Shown: piece after piece, positions 33,184-45,060 of the stretch
Layout: every line of letters starts with the position of its first letter
Position numbering within the stretch: position 1 is the first letter of the stretch
Source: Phoronis australis
Lineage: Eukaryota; Phoronida; Phoronidae
Length of the DNA: 64,000 bases
NCBI GenBank assembly: GCA_002633005.1
Contig: NMRA01000258.1
Coordinates: forward strand, 195,282-259,281
Direction of reading: 5' to 3'
Position numbers and translations under genes: made by a program
The notes under the pieces: model-generated
Told to the model about the DNA's origin: nothing
Seen by the model: only the letters and a program-made list of their open reading frames with translations
The model's database searches: none

Positions 33184-34440
33184 CTATGATGTAAAGCGGC
33201 AGATTCTGTGGTGCGCAAACAGATCAAGTTGCCCAATCTCGATTGGGTACGATGTCAACGTAAGATTCTTCTCCACATCCAACAACGAGATAGGACGGAA
33301 GTAACCAATCTTCACTGAGCCTTTGTCTTTTGGAATGTACAGCCCTTCCGCCTTTCCCCATCTCCAAGGCAACTCCTTAGAGCGCCAAATCACTCTCATC
33401 AGTCTCCAAAGGCGGTGTAATAACCTTGGGCACTTCTTATACACGATTTACGGTTGCACGGATGGGCCTGGAGCTGATTTCGACTTGGTGTTCATGACCA
33501 CCTCCTTGCTATCAAAGAACTTAAAATCACCAACCTCCAAAGGTACCTTGGAAATTCCTCTTCATTAATCCACTCAAAATCTCCCAAAGGTTCCTCGCAT
33601 CGAGTGGCAATGTGAACCTCCTCCAGATGTCTCTCCTTAGAGCAGCTCAGCTACCCACTTGCCCGTTTCCCAAAAAGCTCCTTCGTGAACTTGTTTGGAT
33701 TGGACAAAAATTTCTTCCTCTTCCGGATCTTTTCGAACTTCCTCTTTCTCAGCTGCTCTGCCTTGCTCAAAGATAAAAGTTTACACCTGATCTCCTGTCT
33801 TAAATGGGCCAAGCCTCTCCTCTCATGACCCTCAGCTGTCTTACACTGCCTCTTAAGGTCTCTCAGCTCCACCCATATCTCCGTAATTTCCCTCTCTGTC
33901 TTCTGCTAGGCCCTTGCACGGTTGGATTCTTCCTCTGCGCCGCCACACCAAATCGATCTTTGCAAATTGTGTATACCAACTCAGTCAGGGTGATCAGTTC
34001 CTTGTGCAGTACCCTTTAAACTTGCCTCTAGAACACCATCAAAATCCTTATCCAGAAGACTCCAGGACTTCGAGTAATTGCCTCTTGGCCAAGTAATCGA
34101 CTCCTTCGTGGCCACGTCAAATAGTGCTTCAGTTCTTTGCCTCGGAATGCTGTCTGGATCCCGATCGTTACCAGTTTCTGTAAGCCACTGTGACATGGAA
34201 AGTAACACAAGCTCAGAATCCTGCTCCTCCCTGCCAGATATAAATGCTTCAACACTGTCCCTTCTTGACTTGTCTGAATTTGGTGCCGTGCCGTCGTGTT
34301 CAACCTCTGATGTAGCAGACGCACTTTCTCCCTCCATCGCTCCATGGGCTTTGAAGATCGACGCTCTGTGGGTTTTACCCTGGCTATCATTTTCAGTCGT
34401 CTCACTAGAAGTACTAGTATTACCACCTACTAAGCGTTGC
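33184..34440 (-). pseudogene. Non-LTR retrotransposon RT fragment, copy 1
   Basis: Reading from high to low coordinates, an acidic N-terminal region (from 34337: MEGESASATSEVEHDG) is followed by KRKKFLSNPNKFTKELFG (33651-33872) and the start of an RT domain (33184-33444: KCPRLLHRLWRL, IPKDKGSVKIG, FRPISLLDVE). These are the pre-RT and RT-0/1 motifs of R2/NeSL-type site-specific LINEs. Frame breaks separate the pieces and the catalytic palm is deleted, so it is dead. Confidence 0.75.
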
Positions 34441-35513
34441 CGCTGGAGACACTTCGTCTTTCCCTAATGGATTCTTACCGCTTGAAATTCTTAAGTGTCC
34501 TCTCACATCCCGTGAATTCTCGGTCATCGTTTATCAATGTCGTAGTCCTTGTACTTTGCCGTGTCGTCTTCGTAATAGTCTTGTTGTTCAATGCTGTAGT
34601 TCCTGTAACTTACTGAGTTGATTCCGTAGTATTCTGATCGTTGAGTTCTTCATCCTNATTTTCATCGAAACGTTGGAATTCATATGTAAAGGCACAATGA
34701 TGACAATAAATATGCTGAGTTTCTTGTTAAAAGTTTACATTTTCTGAAAAAAATCAGAAATTATAAAATGTGTTTTATAGGCCTATTGATGTGTTCTTAT
34801 TATTTTTATGCCCTAACACTTTCTTAAGTCAAAATGTCATTTTTAAGAAAGGTACATTCATACAGTCCCCTGCGTCGATTTTAATGAAACCTTTTCAAAT
34901 GAAAACTTCAACAGTAACCTCAAAAATGCTGTTAGGAATTTTAGATTTGTCTTATAGTTAGTCTGAGGCGATGTAATTAATCACAAGAGCATGGTGTCTA
35001 TGATGTAAAGCGGCAGATTCTGTGGTGCGCAAACAGATCAAGTTGCCCAATCTCGACTGGGTACGATGTCAACGTAAGATTCTTTTGATGCTCAGCTGAC
35101 TGCATGTCATTGGCAGACACAATGAGACATATATAGCTCATTAGGCAGATATGTCGGAAAAATCAGAAACTACGAATGAGAACAGATGAGCATGTGCGCG
35201 GTATGTGAATGAAACAACTTTGTTATCGGATTATTCCGACGACGAGGATAAAATGACGGTGACCCACCCGATCGAAGGTGAACCAAGGAATGCATTTCAA
35301 CTAGTGTTTTGAATTCAAAGATTTTAGTGCCGTTTCATGAAATGCCACAGCAAGTACAGCTCTTTTATCTGACACCTGACGGAAGGCGGAGGTGTTGAAA
35401 TTAACCAATGATGTCAGAGGTTCAATTGCAGCCTGTTCAACAGTTCACAACACGCTTACTTGTATCAGCTTATCGCTTGAATTCATCATTTGATAATGAT
35501 ACGTTAATTAGAG

Positions 35514-36925
35514 TTAAACAATACATACACATCGCATTCTCTGTAAGCTTGTGTGGCATCGACTCATATGCATTAGCCATGTCAAGCCATATCTCTGTAA
35601 TTTCTTTGCATCTTTGATTAACTCCGTGATCACACTGTTGTGTTCTAAGCAGCCCGAGTAGCTGGGAATGCTTTCCTTCTGCACTGAGGGGTTGATGTAA
35701 CTGTTCTCCAACAATTATGTCGTTAGCCTGTCTGCCAGAACAGCGAAAAGGACTTTCCCCTCCACATCCAACAACGAGATAGGACGGAAGTCACCAATCT
35801 TCACTGAGCCTTTGTCTTTTGGAATGTACAGCCCTTCCGCCTTTCCCCATCTCCAAGGCAACTCCTTAGAGCGCCAAATCACTCTCAACAGTCTCCAAAG
35901 GCGGTGTAATAACCTTGGGCACTTCTTATACACGATTTACGGTTGCACGGATGGGCCTGGAGCTGATTTCGACTTGGTGTTCATGACCACCTCCCTGCTA
36001 TCAAAGAACTTAAAATCACCAACCTCCAAAGGTACACTTGGAAATTCCTCTTCATCAATCCAATCAAAATCTCCCAAAGGTTTCTCGCACCGAGTGGCAA
36101 TGTGAACCTCCTCCAGATGTCTCTCTAGCTCCTCCTAAGAGCATCTCAGCTACCCACTTGCCTGTTTCCCAAAAATCTCCTTCGTGAACTTGTATGGATT
36201 GGACAAAAATTTCTTCCTCTTCCGGATCTTTTCGGACTTCCTCTTTCTCAGCTGCTCTGCCTTGCTCAAAGATAAGAGTTTACACCTGATCTCCTGTCTT
36301 AAATGGGCCAAGCCTCTCCTCTCATGACCCTCAGCTCTCTTACACTGCCTCTTAAGGTCTCTCACCTCCACCCATATCTCCGTAGTTTCCCTCTCTGTCT
36401 TCTGCTAGGCCCTTGCACGGTTGGATTCTTCCTCTGCGCCGCCACACCAAATCGATCTTTGCAAATTGTGTATACCAACTCAGTCAGGGTGATCAGTTCC
36501 TTGTGCAGTACCCTTTAAACTTGCCTCTAGAACACCATCAAAATCCTTATCCAGAAGACTCCAGGACTTCGAGTAATTGCCTCTTGGCCAAGTAATCGAC
36601 TCCTTCGTGGCCACGTCAAATAGTGCTTCAGTTCTTTGCCTCGGAATGCTGTCTGGATCCCGATCGTTACCAGTTTCTGTAAGCCACTGTGACATGGAAA
36701 GTAACACAAGCTCAGAATCCTGCTCCTCCCTGCCAGATATAAATGCTTCAACACTGTCCCTTCTTGACTTGTCTGAATTTGGTGCCGTGCCGTCGTGTTC
36801 AACCTCTGATGTAGCAGACGCACTTTCTCCCTCCATCGCTCCATGGGCTTTGAAGATCGACGCTCTGTGGGTTTTACCCTGGCTATCATTTTCAGTCGTC
36901 TCACTAGAAGTACTAGTATTACCAC
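35514..36925 (-). pseudogene. Non-LTR retrotransposon RT fragment, copy 2
   Basis: The same LINE as copy 1 but with more of the RT domain: FRPISLLDVEGKVLFAVLAD (35715-35933), then SVQKESIPSYSGCLEHNSVI and a palm motif A region (GLTWL followed by a frame change) at 35514-35714. The usual catalytic Asp of motif A is lost in a frameshift and the downstream YADD region is missing. It is inactive. Confidence 0.75.
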
Positions 36926-37224
36926 CTACTAAGCGTTGCCGCTGGAGACACTTCGTCTTTCCCTGATGGATTCTTACCGCTTGAAATTCTTAAGTGTCCT
37001 CTCACATCCCCTGAATTCTCGGTCATCGTTTATCAATGTCGTAGTCCTTGTACTTTGCCGTGTCGTCTTCGTAATAGTCTTGTTGTTTAATGCTGTAGTT
37101 CCTGTAACTTACTGAGTTGATTCCGTAGTATTCTGATCGTTGAGTTCTTCATCCTAGCCCTCTCGGAGAACTCTGGTTACTTGTAGCAATATAAATGTCA
37201 ACTGGATGGGCTGCTAACCCAACC

Positions 37225-37325
37225 AATCCACTGTCTCTCCAGATTGTCACCCGTCTCTCCAGGTCGCCACTCGTCTCTCCAGGTCGTCACTTGCCTTTCC
37301 AGGTTGTCTTCCAGCCTTTTCCTGG
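37225..37325. repeat. Short tandem repeat, about 20-bp unit
   Basis: Four to five diverged copies of GTCTCTCCAGGTCGCCACTC just downstream of the duplicated LINE segment. Confidence 0.8.
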
Positions 37326-37479
37326 ATGTCATTGGACCTTTTTCAGACGTTGAATTACCTTAAATACAGTTGTTGTGTGCTGAATCTCCAAGTGTTTTCA
37401 TTAGCTAGAATGCATCCTTATCGATATTTCGACCCCTAATCTAGAATCATCGATAACTTTAGTCACACTTTCACTACCG

Positions 37480-37875
37480 CTTCCGGCTTTTTGTTCGCTT
37501 CGGCAAATTGACTTAATTTGAACAAGGAACACGAGTTCTTAAAAACGGTTCAGTAAGATTTCACCGAAACTTTACAATTTTAATATTTATGCGCCAATCT
37601 TAAAAACGGTATTAGGATTTTCGTTTAAACTCCTAGTCTTTGCGTACCATGAAACAGACGAAAACGACTGCAAATTTTTACAAAAATGCCTTACGTTTTG
37701 CGAGTTAATTTGGCATATAAACTTAATTAAAGTAAATAATCAAAAATTCCTAACAGAATTTTTGAAGTAAATTGCGAAGCTTTCCTTTAAAAACGTTTCA
37801 TTAAAATCGACCGAAGCTTTATTTTGCTTTGAATGTACCTTTCCAACAATGAAATTATGACTTAAAAGTGATAAC

Positions 37876-37914
<39 letters not shown>

Positions 37915-37920
37915 TTTCTT
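37480..37920. repeat. AT-rich dispersed repeat (first copy) with AAT microsatellite
   Basis: It begins with GGCTTTTTGTTCGCTTCGGC and AGGAACACGAGTTCTT and ends in a 13-unit (AAT)n tract at 37877-37915. The body is repeated in inverted orientation at about 39950-40450 and in parallel at about 44630-44930. Pieces also occur at 32930-33150 and 34700-34975. No coding frame is evident. Confidence 0.75.
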
Positions 37921-38042
37921 TCAGAAAATATATACTATTACTGGTTGATATATCCTGTTTCTTTTTGATATATGAGTAAGAATGGAGGTCACTAACTAAG
38001 CTTTACGACAACTTTAAGGTACAAGGAGCTACTACGCCTTAC

Positions 38043-38215
38043 CTTTTCTAGTTCTTTCACAAACAATACCATATGACCCGTTAGAAGAAATTAAGCTCCG
38101 TGTCAGATTACCTGACTGGCTAAAGACAACATGTGACCGCTTGACATTGTCGCCACCGCGTTCTTCCTGTACTAACTCCAGCCAAAACTCGTCTACCATG
38201 TTACCTGTATTATAC
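38043..38215 (-). CDS. Gene B: CTLD, second half (shortened)
   Basis: The exon starts after AATTGATAG (phase 2) and ends at GTAAGG (phase 1); 173 nt, against 245 nt in gene A. As in gene A, the split Arg codon is AG plus G, followed by Tyr. It encodes EFWLELVQEER, RSHVVFSQSG, then GSYGIVCER. Compared with gene A about 24 residues are missing after FWL, removing the YTWSDG..LW core region and long-loop area. The inner Cys pair is also missing. Only the outer Cys (IVCE) remains to pair with the helix Cys of the first half, so this is a minimal CTLD. Confidence 0.8.
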
Positions 38216-39538
38216 CTATCAATTTAAAGAAAGACCCTAGTGTTAACATTAGCTAATGAAGGCACCACGTACGTACAAAACAGATGAATATTACAAGAGT
38301 CCTTAAAGCATGAGAAAAAAGTGTATAACGCACTTTATGACACCCGCTGCAGTCTTCCAAGGGTACAGTCCTTCCGTAACTGCACGTTTCATATAGCGGT
38401 TTCATTCTTCCTGAGAAAGGGATCATATTGAACAGCCATCTCACGACGATCCTCGGCACTTGCTCTTGTAACCAACCAATGTACAGCACAGTCGTTAACC
38501 GGTTGGTACCCGTGTGGTTGAGGCAACATGAATGAATTGAAACCTCGCTACATCGGTTAGAAGTCGAAACTAAACTAAATATATGAATCCATTGGTGAGT
38601 CTATTCGATGGTCAGCTTACTGATTTGTACAAAACTGGCCGATAGTTTGCGTCCATGATCCACACTCTGACTTGCCCTAGAACAACTTGCACAACTGCAG
38701 CTTGCCCCACCTTAAGGGGAGCACCCCCACACACATATATCAGATATTAATTAGCGCAAGGGGAAAGTTGTCACTCTCTACATGTCAATGGAACCGCTAA
38801 TGCGAATCCCACTTGAAAAAAGAAGACCCATACGATAATGTATGTAACCGCAGTTGATAAAATACTTTCGCCTTGCGTCAGGTTTGCAGCCACGAAGCGA
38901 ATAGGGGTAGCGCAAGTTTTCCTTGCAAGTTACCCTACCTCGACAAGGTGGAGTGTGTATACTCGGTTCGGAAAGTTTGATGGGTCTCTGTGGCTTGTTT
39001 TTATTTAGTCGTTGCAGTCCAGAGTAGATAACTAACGAATGAAGGAACCTCTTCTGTGATACCAATCAGGAATGCACCCTAGCTCACTCGCTTTACGTAC
39101 AAAAGATGTCCTGCACTTTTAAAATATTTTGAAGCTATAAGCTTGCCTTGAATCATAAGAAGCAACTGTGGGCTTAGACCATCAGTCTCAAATTGTTCCT
39201 TAGTCAAAATTGAAGTGTCTTTTGTACTTGGTAAGAGCTTACAATCGACGATACTTGCAACCAGGCGCTAACATTTTACTTGAGTCAGGGCGTGTCATTA
39301 TATTATCCGAGCAATAACGAACTGGCAGTTCCTTGCAAGAACACAAATCACTTCTCATTTGAATAAACTAGACCAACCTACAGCGGCAAAGGGTCTTAAT
39401 TAAAAGTTTCTTCGACGCAACGTGGGTTTATAACCGTTCTTTAAAGTGTTGTGGGCAAGTTATCTGCTCAATCCAATGGGGATTCACGTGACTGATTCAA
39501 AAAATTACCGAGCCAGAAGGAACTTGAAACTGATTTAC
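38216..39538. other. Intron inside gene B CTLD
   Basis: Two minus-strand frames (around 38253-38489 with CSYGRTVPLEDCSGCHK, and around 38778-39065 with CRGRVTCKENLRYPYSLRGC) are Cys-containing. I cannot match them to a domain, and the phase-2 junction of the CTLD would be broken by including them. Confidence 0.45.
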
Positions 39539-39743
39539 CTTTCCAATAGATGTTGAAATTCAACACATTCTTGGGGTTCTTTCAGTGTAAGAACGCGCCC
39601 TTTTCTCTGATTGCAGAAGTTACTGACTTGTGTGTAATTATATGTTTCCACTGTCAGTGAATTAGTGTTGTACAACCAATAACACTTCGAAAACGATGTG
39701 TGTGTGTACCAGCCCGGTGGGCAAGGGCCGTCATCACTGGAAT
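39539..39743 (-). CDS. Gene B: CTLD, first half
   Basis: The exon starts after GAACTTTTGCAG (phase 1) and ends at GAAAG/GTAAAT (phase 2); 205 nt. It encodes SSDDGPCPPGWYTHTSFSKC, then YNYTQVSNFCNQRKGRVLTL and CVEFQHLLER. CPPGWY, KCY and FCNQR.GRVLT align directly with gene A (8243-8423). There is one extra Cys (ECVEF) near the end. The phase-1/phase-2 pattern is the same as in gene A, so the intron inside the CTLD predates the duplication. Confidence 0.88.
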
Positions 39744-39949
39744 CTGCAAAAGTTCAATGCCTCGGTGAAGTTTGAGTTGAAAAGTTTCGGCAAATATGTT
39801 CGCTAATGTTATGGTACCGAATGCTACATTAGGGTAAGTCGTCTTGCTACTATTGTAAGGGCACACATACATCCTGGATCTCGACCGGTCATTATTGATG
39901 TTAACAAACGTCTAGTAGTTCAAACCTTATTTAGGGGCCTCCATTTTTA

Positions 39950-40800
39950 CTCTTATATCAAAAAGCAGATTCTGTCAACAAGTAAAAGAAAAAGGATCAG
40001 AGATTTTAAAATGTTTTTATATTTATATTTATATGGCATTATAATGATGACATTAATACCTTTTTTAAGTCAAAATTTTATTTTAAGGAAACTTCATACC
40101 AAAATAACCCCTCCGTCTATTTCAATGAAACCTTTTTAATGAAAACTTCACCAGTTACCTAAAAGAGGTGTAAGGAATTTTCGATCATTCTTTTAATTTG
40201 GTTACTATGACAAATCAAATCGCAAAACGTAAGGTATTTTCTTGTAAAAAATAACAGTCGTTTTTGTCTTTGTTACCTTATGCAAAAAGTAGGCCTTCGT
40301 ATCAAAAATCCTAATAGTGTCTATGCGATTGATGAATAAATATTAATTTTGGAAAGTTTCAGTGAAATCCACAGAACAGTTTTTGAGAATTTCTGTTCCT
40401 AAGTTCAAATTAACACGATTTCACGAAGCCGAAAAAAGATATTTCGGGACATATTCCGAACATAAAAGATGATAAAAGTTGTGACACATGAATCTCAAGT
40501 CTGCGGTAAATTATTCGGTGAAAACTTGTTTTCGGTTAATATAACCTATACATGTTCGCTATTTCAATATTCACTCGGAATGTCAACTGAATTTTAAGTA
40601 CATAATTCACTTAATCATCGCCAAAACGTTTAATTTTGTCACCATCAACAGTCCGTCAGGAAGAGTCAGCTGTTGACTTACGCGCCGGGTGCTTGATATG
40701 ACAAACCATGGAAGTACGAAATGGACAAAGGAAATCGAGTTGGTGGCTAAATGGCGTCGTGAGCATGAGATAGAAACAGCGAAATGTCAAGCTAATGTAT
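39950..40800. repeat. AT-rich dispersed repeat, inverted copy
   Basis: 39950-40450 is inverted relative to 37480-37920 (it ends ACGAAGCCGAAAAAAG). Its 3' part (40530-40800), with CATGAGATAGAAACAGCGAA and ATGTTCGCTATTTCAATATT, is inverted relative to 44200-44560. The two copies therefore form a palindrome of about 0.8 kb arms around the LINE at 42.9-44.2 kb. Confidence 0.75.
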
Positions 40801-41691
40801 TTGGGTGAGGATTTTTCTCTTTTAACAACTTGCTGTGTTCAAGGACACAAACTCACAGAAGAGTGCAGGGACTCGAAGCAAATTTCGTTCTCAACGGTCG
40901 TTTGCATGCAGACACACAACTCCTTAAGGATCAAAACGTCGTTTTGTCTTCGTTTTCCCCGTCATTTTTAATTCCATGGTATGTACACCTCGTGGACTCA
41001 ATATTGTGGCGATTCGGTGAATGAAGGACTGAGGGTACATACAGAGCTGCTTTATGACAGGCAGGAGATTAGATTTGAGTGACAGCCCTGTAACCATTGA
41101 CGTTGGATAAGTAGTACAAATATTTCTACTCGGTTGTGCGGTTCCAAAGTGGTTCTGCTAAATCAATTTTTCTCGCTACACGGTATATATATTTCGTATC
41201 TGAAGTATTCCGAGAATGGAGATAAGGAAAGGTATTATGCTGAACATATATGTGAAATATTGTGGCCACTAATCTTAAGACATCCTGCATTCATGCTACC
41301 TAAGAACGCGCACAGGCTTACAGCCATTAAAACACCGATCTCTGATCGAGGTCATACATACTCTTCAAAACGTCCCAAGATTGGCTTTCAGCTTCAAAGC
41401 ATTTGAACAGCAGGCATTAAAGGTGTTCAAAACAAATTGTCATTACTTGAAAACGCAACCATGGTAACAGATTTTTTGAATTACAGTCGTTGTATTACAA
41501 TAGAAATAACAGACTTGTCGCAAACTTTGTGACCACTATAAGATTTTACATATAATTTTTCCAAATTTTCTTCGTTGGGGAGAATTTCGTCTATATTTAA
41601 CACCAGAATGTTAACTGAAAGTTTTCGTTGAAGGAAAATTTCAACGTCTGAGCGTCGTGAGAGTTCGCATGTTTTAAAGCGTCTCTCGACC

Positions 41692-41793
41692 AGATTCCAT
41701 CTGGCAGTTTGGGGATGCGAATGTCTGACGGGCAAAATCCTGGCTAATACTCTGCCCTAGCCCCCCTAACTCAAAACTTTAGATCCGCCCCTG
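41692..41793. mobile_element. Truncated MITE, right end
   Basis: It matches the interior and right end of the 26.10-kb MITE: TTGGGGATGCGAATGTCTGA, GGGCAAAATCCTGG, ending AGATCCGCCCCTG. The left terminus is absent. Confidence 0.65.
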
Positions 41794-42904
41794 GTTGCAC
41801 CCGCAAAGGTGAATATCCGTGAAAAAATCTCTTGGACAGCTTCCCATGGTCTCCTTCGTCACTGATATAGCAACACGAATGATATTTGTTTGTTTGGCAT
41901 CTTGCTCGATAAATAATTGCACAACCAAGTAGCGTTACTTAGAGTCTTTCAATCTAACTGACAGTTATTGATTGACACAAAACTGTGTAAGGGGAATAAG
42001 TAAAAAACTGACAACACAAAAACTATAAAAGGGACCAGAATTTTTTATTGTTGCGTTGTGTTCAACAAACACAGCAGTAAAAGGAGGTTGCGATATAGAT
42101 TTGTTAGAGCGATAAAACTGAGGAAAGATGGCCCAAAAATAAGTAGTGAAAATGATATTTTTGTATACTAAAATGCATAAGATAAAAAATCAATGACTCC
42201 ATCCAAACTAGACTTTTGTATTTTATTCTTTCTTCTTGCTATGTCGTTATTTTTGCTGGAGTGTGAAGCGATGATGTTTTGATGCTGAAGAACAGTCACC
42301 TAGTTTCCAATACTTTTGTGGTCGTAAAAAGGGTTAAAAAACCTCAAAAACTCATAAAAAACAGACTCGGGTTTCTATTGTCAAGGCCAACTGGTGTTAA
42401 GTTTCAAAAAGATCGGTGATTTTGCATATATAGTCCACCATCTTGTTTTTATCTGAAATTGCTCTGAAAGAGTTTCAAGTGCATTGAGCGTGGCAGGAGC
42501 AGCTTAACTGATGAGCTCGATGACTGAGTGGATCGCTGTCGACTGAACAAATACATAACATGATTTTCAGCGCTGCATTATAATCATTTCAGAAGAGAAT
42601 TAAAACGCTGCATGGCGATACTGTCTACGACAAACGTTTGACTATGACCATAGGAGCTATATGAGGGGTGCCCTGTTTCATTGAAAAGTCGATTACTTGA
42701 ACTTGTTTGTTTTTGATCACAATTAGGATTATTCGCTAAAATAAACAAACTCAAGTCTCATGCAAATGATTACAATTTACATTGCTCAGATCGTAAATTA
42801 CTGAGCAGTTGTTTTGTCTTTTATAAAGTCACACATGGAACATGCCGATTGGTTGAAAACTGTATTAATTAGTAGTTTGATTATTTCCTGGTATGCCTCA
42901 CTGA
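41794..42904. other. Gene B intron, unassigned
   Basis: No exon, RNA gene or clear repeat recognised. I searched this interval on the minus strand for a kringle (PWCYT, RWD) and found none. Confidence 0.45.
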
Positions 42905-42910
42905 AGCGAC

Positions 42911-43490
42911 TCATGGGAAGACAATAAAGTAATCTACAACCGCTCTTCCTCTATGACTTATTGAGATGAAGTTATCTTTACTTATCTCTTTCCTACCATT
43001 GACTGTGCAAGTTTTAGAGCCGAACAAAAAGTCAATCAAACTTCTACCATGACTATTTACAACTTTATCAATTACGACTCGTTTATTTACCTGACAATCG
43101 ACATCTGGAATGTAATCATTCAAGTTACCCACTCTCAAGTTAAAATCTCCACATATAACAATGTCATCTGCTATATCTGCATGTAAATATAACTGGCATA
43201 ATAGATGACTATAGAAACTATCCGCATCACAACCCCTTGAAGAATTCTCAGGTGGTAAGTAGCAACAAAATACAATTATACAATAGTCTGAGCGTATATG
43301 AGTTAGTCTTAAAGCTAATATACCATCTCACGACTTGTCAACAATATCAATTTTAAATGTTTTAAACAAATCATTTTTAACAAATATTTCCAACCCACCC
43401 GAACCTCTTGGGACCCGCTTGTTTATAAGCTGCCTATTGTGTCCGTACCAACAATAACCGGGCAAAGTAATCGTGGGGTAAAGGCTGCAT
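42911..43490 (-). pseudogene. LINE APE endonuclease fragment
   Basis: Reading minus: GSGGLEIFVKNDLF, then VFCCYLPPENSSRG, then DDIVICGDFNLRVG and HGRSLIDFL. G..G.AI..., Y.PP.NS and GDFN.R are the conserved blocks of the apurinic-type endonuclease of LINEs. One in-frame TGA (43328-43330, probably a decayed CGA Arg codon) shows it is inactive. Confidence 0.82.
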
Positions 43491-43540
43491 AATGCTTTTT
43501 CAGACTTTCAGTCAGACCTGATCGGAAGATCTTCCTATAA

Positions 43541-44150
43541 TTGGGCAAGTTTTGTAAGGAAACTTCTGTCTGTGTATGGTTTTCAGGTGTATGGATTAAT
43601 CAGGGTATGGTAAACCAAGCGTATTTCCTGACAGTTTTTTCTCAACGTGTCAACGATTGTTATTTGCAAGGCTGGCAATCTGATATCGAATGTAATGCAA
43701 AACTGCCTTACTATGTGAGGTATAAAACAATGTATTGTCTTGAGAATTATCTAGCAATAGTTAGTATCCCACGTGTTTTATCCAGTCTCTGACTCGATTA
43801 CGATGTTCAAATCATTCGTTACTAGTGGAAAGAGGTCGCCACACAACTATTCCCTATGAAAACAGGTTGTGTGAGTTATGTAATTAATTATTTGGGATGT
43901 GTAGAGGACCAATACCATCTTGTGTTAGATTGTAGTGCGTACTAAGACCTTCGGGTTAAGTACTTAAGTGGTCGTTTTTGTCATTCCCCTACTACATCTA
44001 AATGTGAATGCATGAGAACTCCGGATATATTAATTCTAAAATTTCTTCCATCGTGCTCTCAAGCGTCACAGTTTATTATCCAGTTTTTAACGCACCTGCC
44101 AATGTTTTGTCTTGGCTTTGGGCCTATGGCCATATGTATATATTTCAATA
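43541..44150 (+). pseudogene. LINE C-terminal ORF2 fragment
   Basis: An open frame to 43792 (VNDCYLQGWQSDIECN, LENYL) is followed, after a stop and frame changes, by LRCSNHSLLVERGRHTTIPY with ENRLC and VEDQYHLVLDCSAY. RCSSH.L.IE.GRH and ED.YHF...C..Y are hallmarks of the CR1/Poseidon-type C-terminal region downstream of the RT. Several stops make it non-functional. Confidence 0.78.
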
Positions 44151-44199
44151 AAAATCGCTAAATCCTCACCCAAATTCCTTAATCTTAATTCGATAGGTA

Positions 44200-45060
44200 C
44201 ATGTACTTTGACATTTCGCTGTTTCTATCTCATGCTAAGGACGTGCTTTAACCACAGGCTCGATTTCTCTTATCCATTTCAAGGTACCTAAACTACACAG
44301 TCAATGGACTCCTAAACACGGCCAAAAACGGACGCAAACGCATTTCTTACTTCGTGTCTTATCAGTCTCTCGGCGCGTGGTGTGCATATAGCTCATTGGT
44401 ATAATAATGAACTTAAAAGTAGGTCATACGTCTTGGCTGGGGATGGCAAAAAGAAGTAAAGTTTGAACCATGATTAAGTTAATTACCCACTGCAAATTCA
44501 GTTGAAATTGCGAGTGAATATTGAAATAGCTAACATGGTTAAGGCATGTATAGGAAATATTGACCGAAAACAAATTTTCAAAGGATAATTAACCGGGCTT
44601 TGAGATTTTCACTCGCCCCAGTTTAATCGGCTCTTTTCCGGCTTCGGCAAATCGACTTTTTTAGAATTTAGGAACACGAGTTCTCGTAAACAGCTTGGTG
44701 AATTTTGCTGAAACTTTCCAACTTTTAAAATATTTATTCATCAATCTCAAAAACATCTAATTTTTGCGTAATGTAACAAAAACGAATATGACTTCTATTT
44801 TTAACAAAAATACATAACGTTTTTCCAGTTGATTTGTCATAGAAACCAAAAGAAAAGACCAATCGAAAATTCCCAACGGAGTTTTTGAGGCAACAGGTGA
44901 AGTTTTTTGGTGAATACTATATCTAACTCAAATGCAAAATACGAGTAAACATATTCCGTTTACAGCACCTTAATAAATTTACATCAAAATTAAATACAAT
45001 ATTTGCCCAAACTTGGAGCGTAAGTTTTATCATTTTTAATGAAAAAGACATCGGTTAAGA
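44200..45060. repeat. AT-rich dispersed repeat, third copy
   Basis: 44200-44560 is inverted relative to 40530-40800. 44626-44930 (CGGCTTCGGCAAATCGAC, AGGAACACGAGTTCTCG) parallels 37480-37800. It forms the right arm of the palindrome around the LINE. Confidence 0.75.

Larger units (their letters stand above)
32840..37155. repeat. Direct duplication of a LINE-bearing segment
   Basis: Copy 1 (about 32840-34656) and copy 2 (34658-37155) share their 5' part (GATTTTCATCGAAACGTTGG through CGTCAACGTAAGATTC) and their 3' part (CTCCACATCCAACAACGAG through GAGTTCTTCATCCT). The last 750 bp are almost identical, with only a handful of differences. Copy 2 has about 680 bp (35084-35757) that copy 1 lacks, and this extra part includes the RT catalytic region. 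A lone N at 34657 sits exactly at the junction of the copies. The segment lies in a gene B intron. Confidence 0.88.
42905..44160. mobile_element. CR1-like LINE with inverted 5' part
   Basis: The minus-strand half (about 42911-43490) encodes an APE-type endonuclease and the plus-strand half (about 43541-44160) encodes the C-terminal end of a LINE RT protein. The two halves of one element type thus face away from a junction near 43.5 kb. A 3' end with AATAAAAATCGC follows the C-terminal part. This is the layout left by twin priming (5' inversion) during target-primed reverse transcription. Confidence 0.7.

Noticed and set aside
33804-36966. Plus-strand frames of 60-129 codons in the duplicated segment
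   Set aside because: They are antisense to the LINE protein, whose minus-strand frames carry recognisable RT motifs.
38253-38489. 78-codon minus-strand frame with several Cys in the gene B CTLD intron
   Set aside because: Including it would break the phase-2 junction of the CTLD and no known domain fits.
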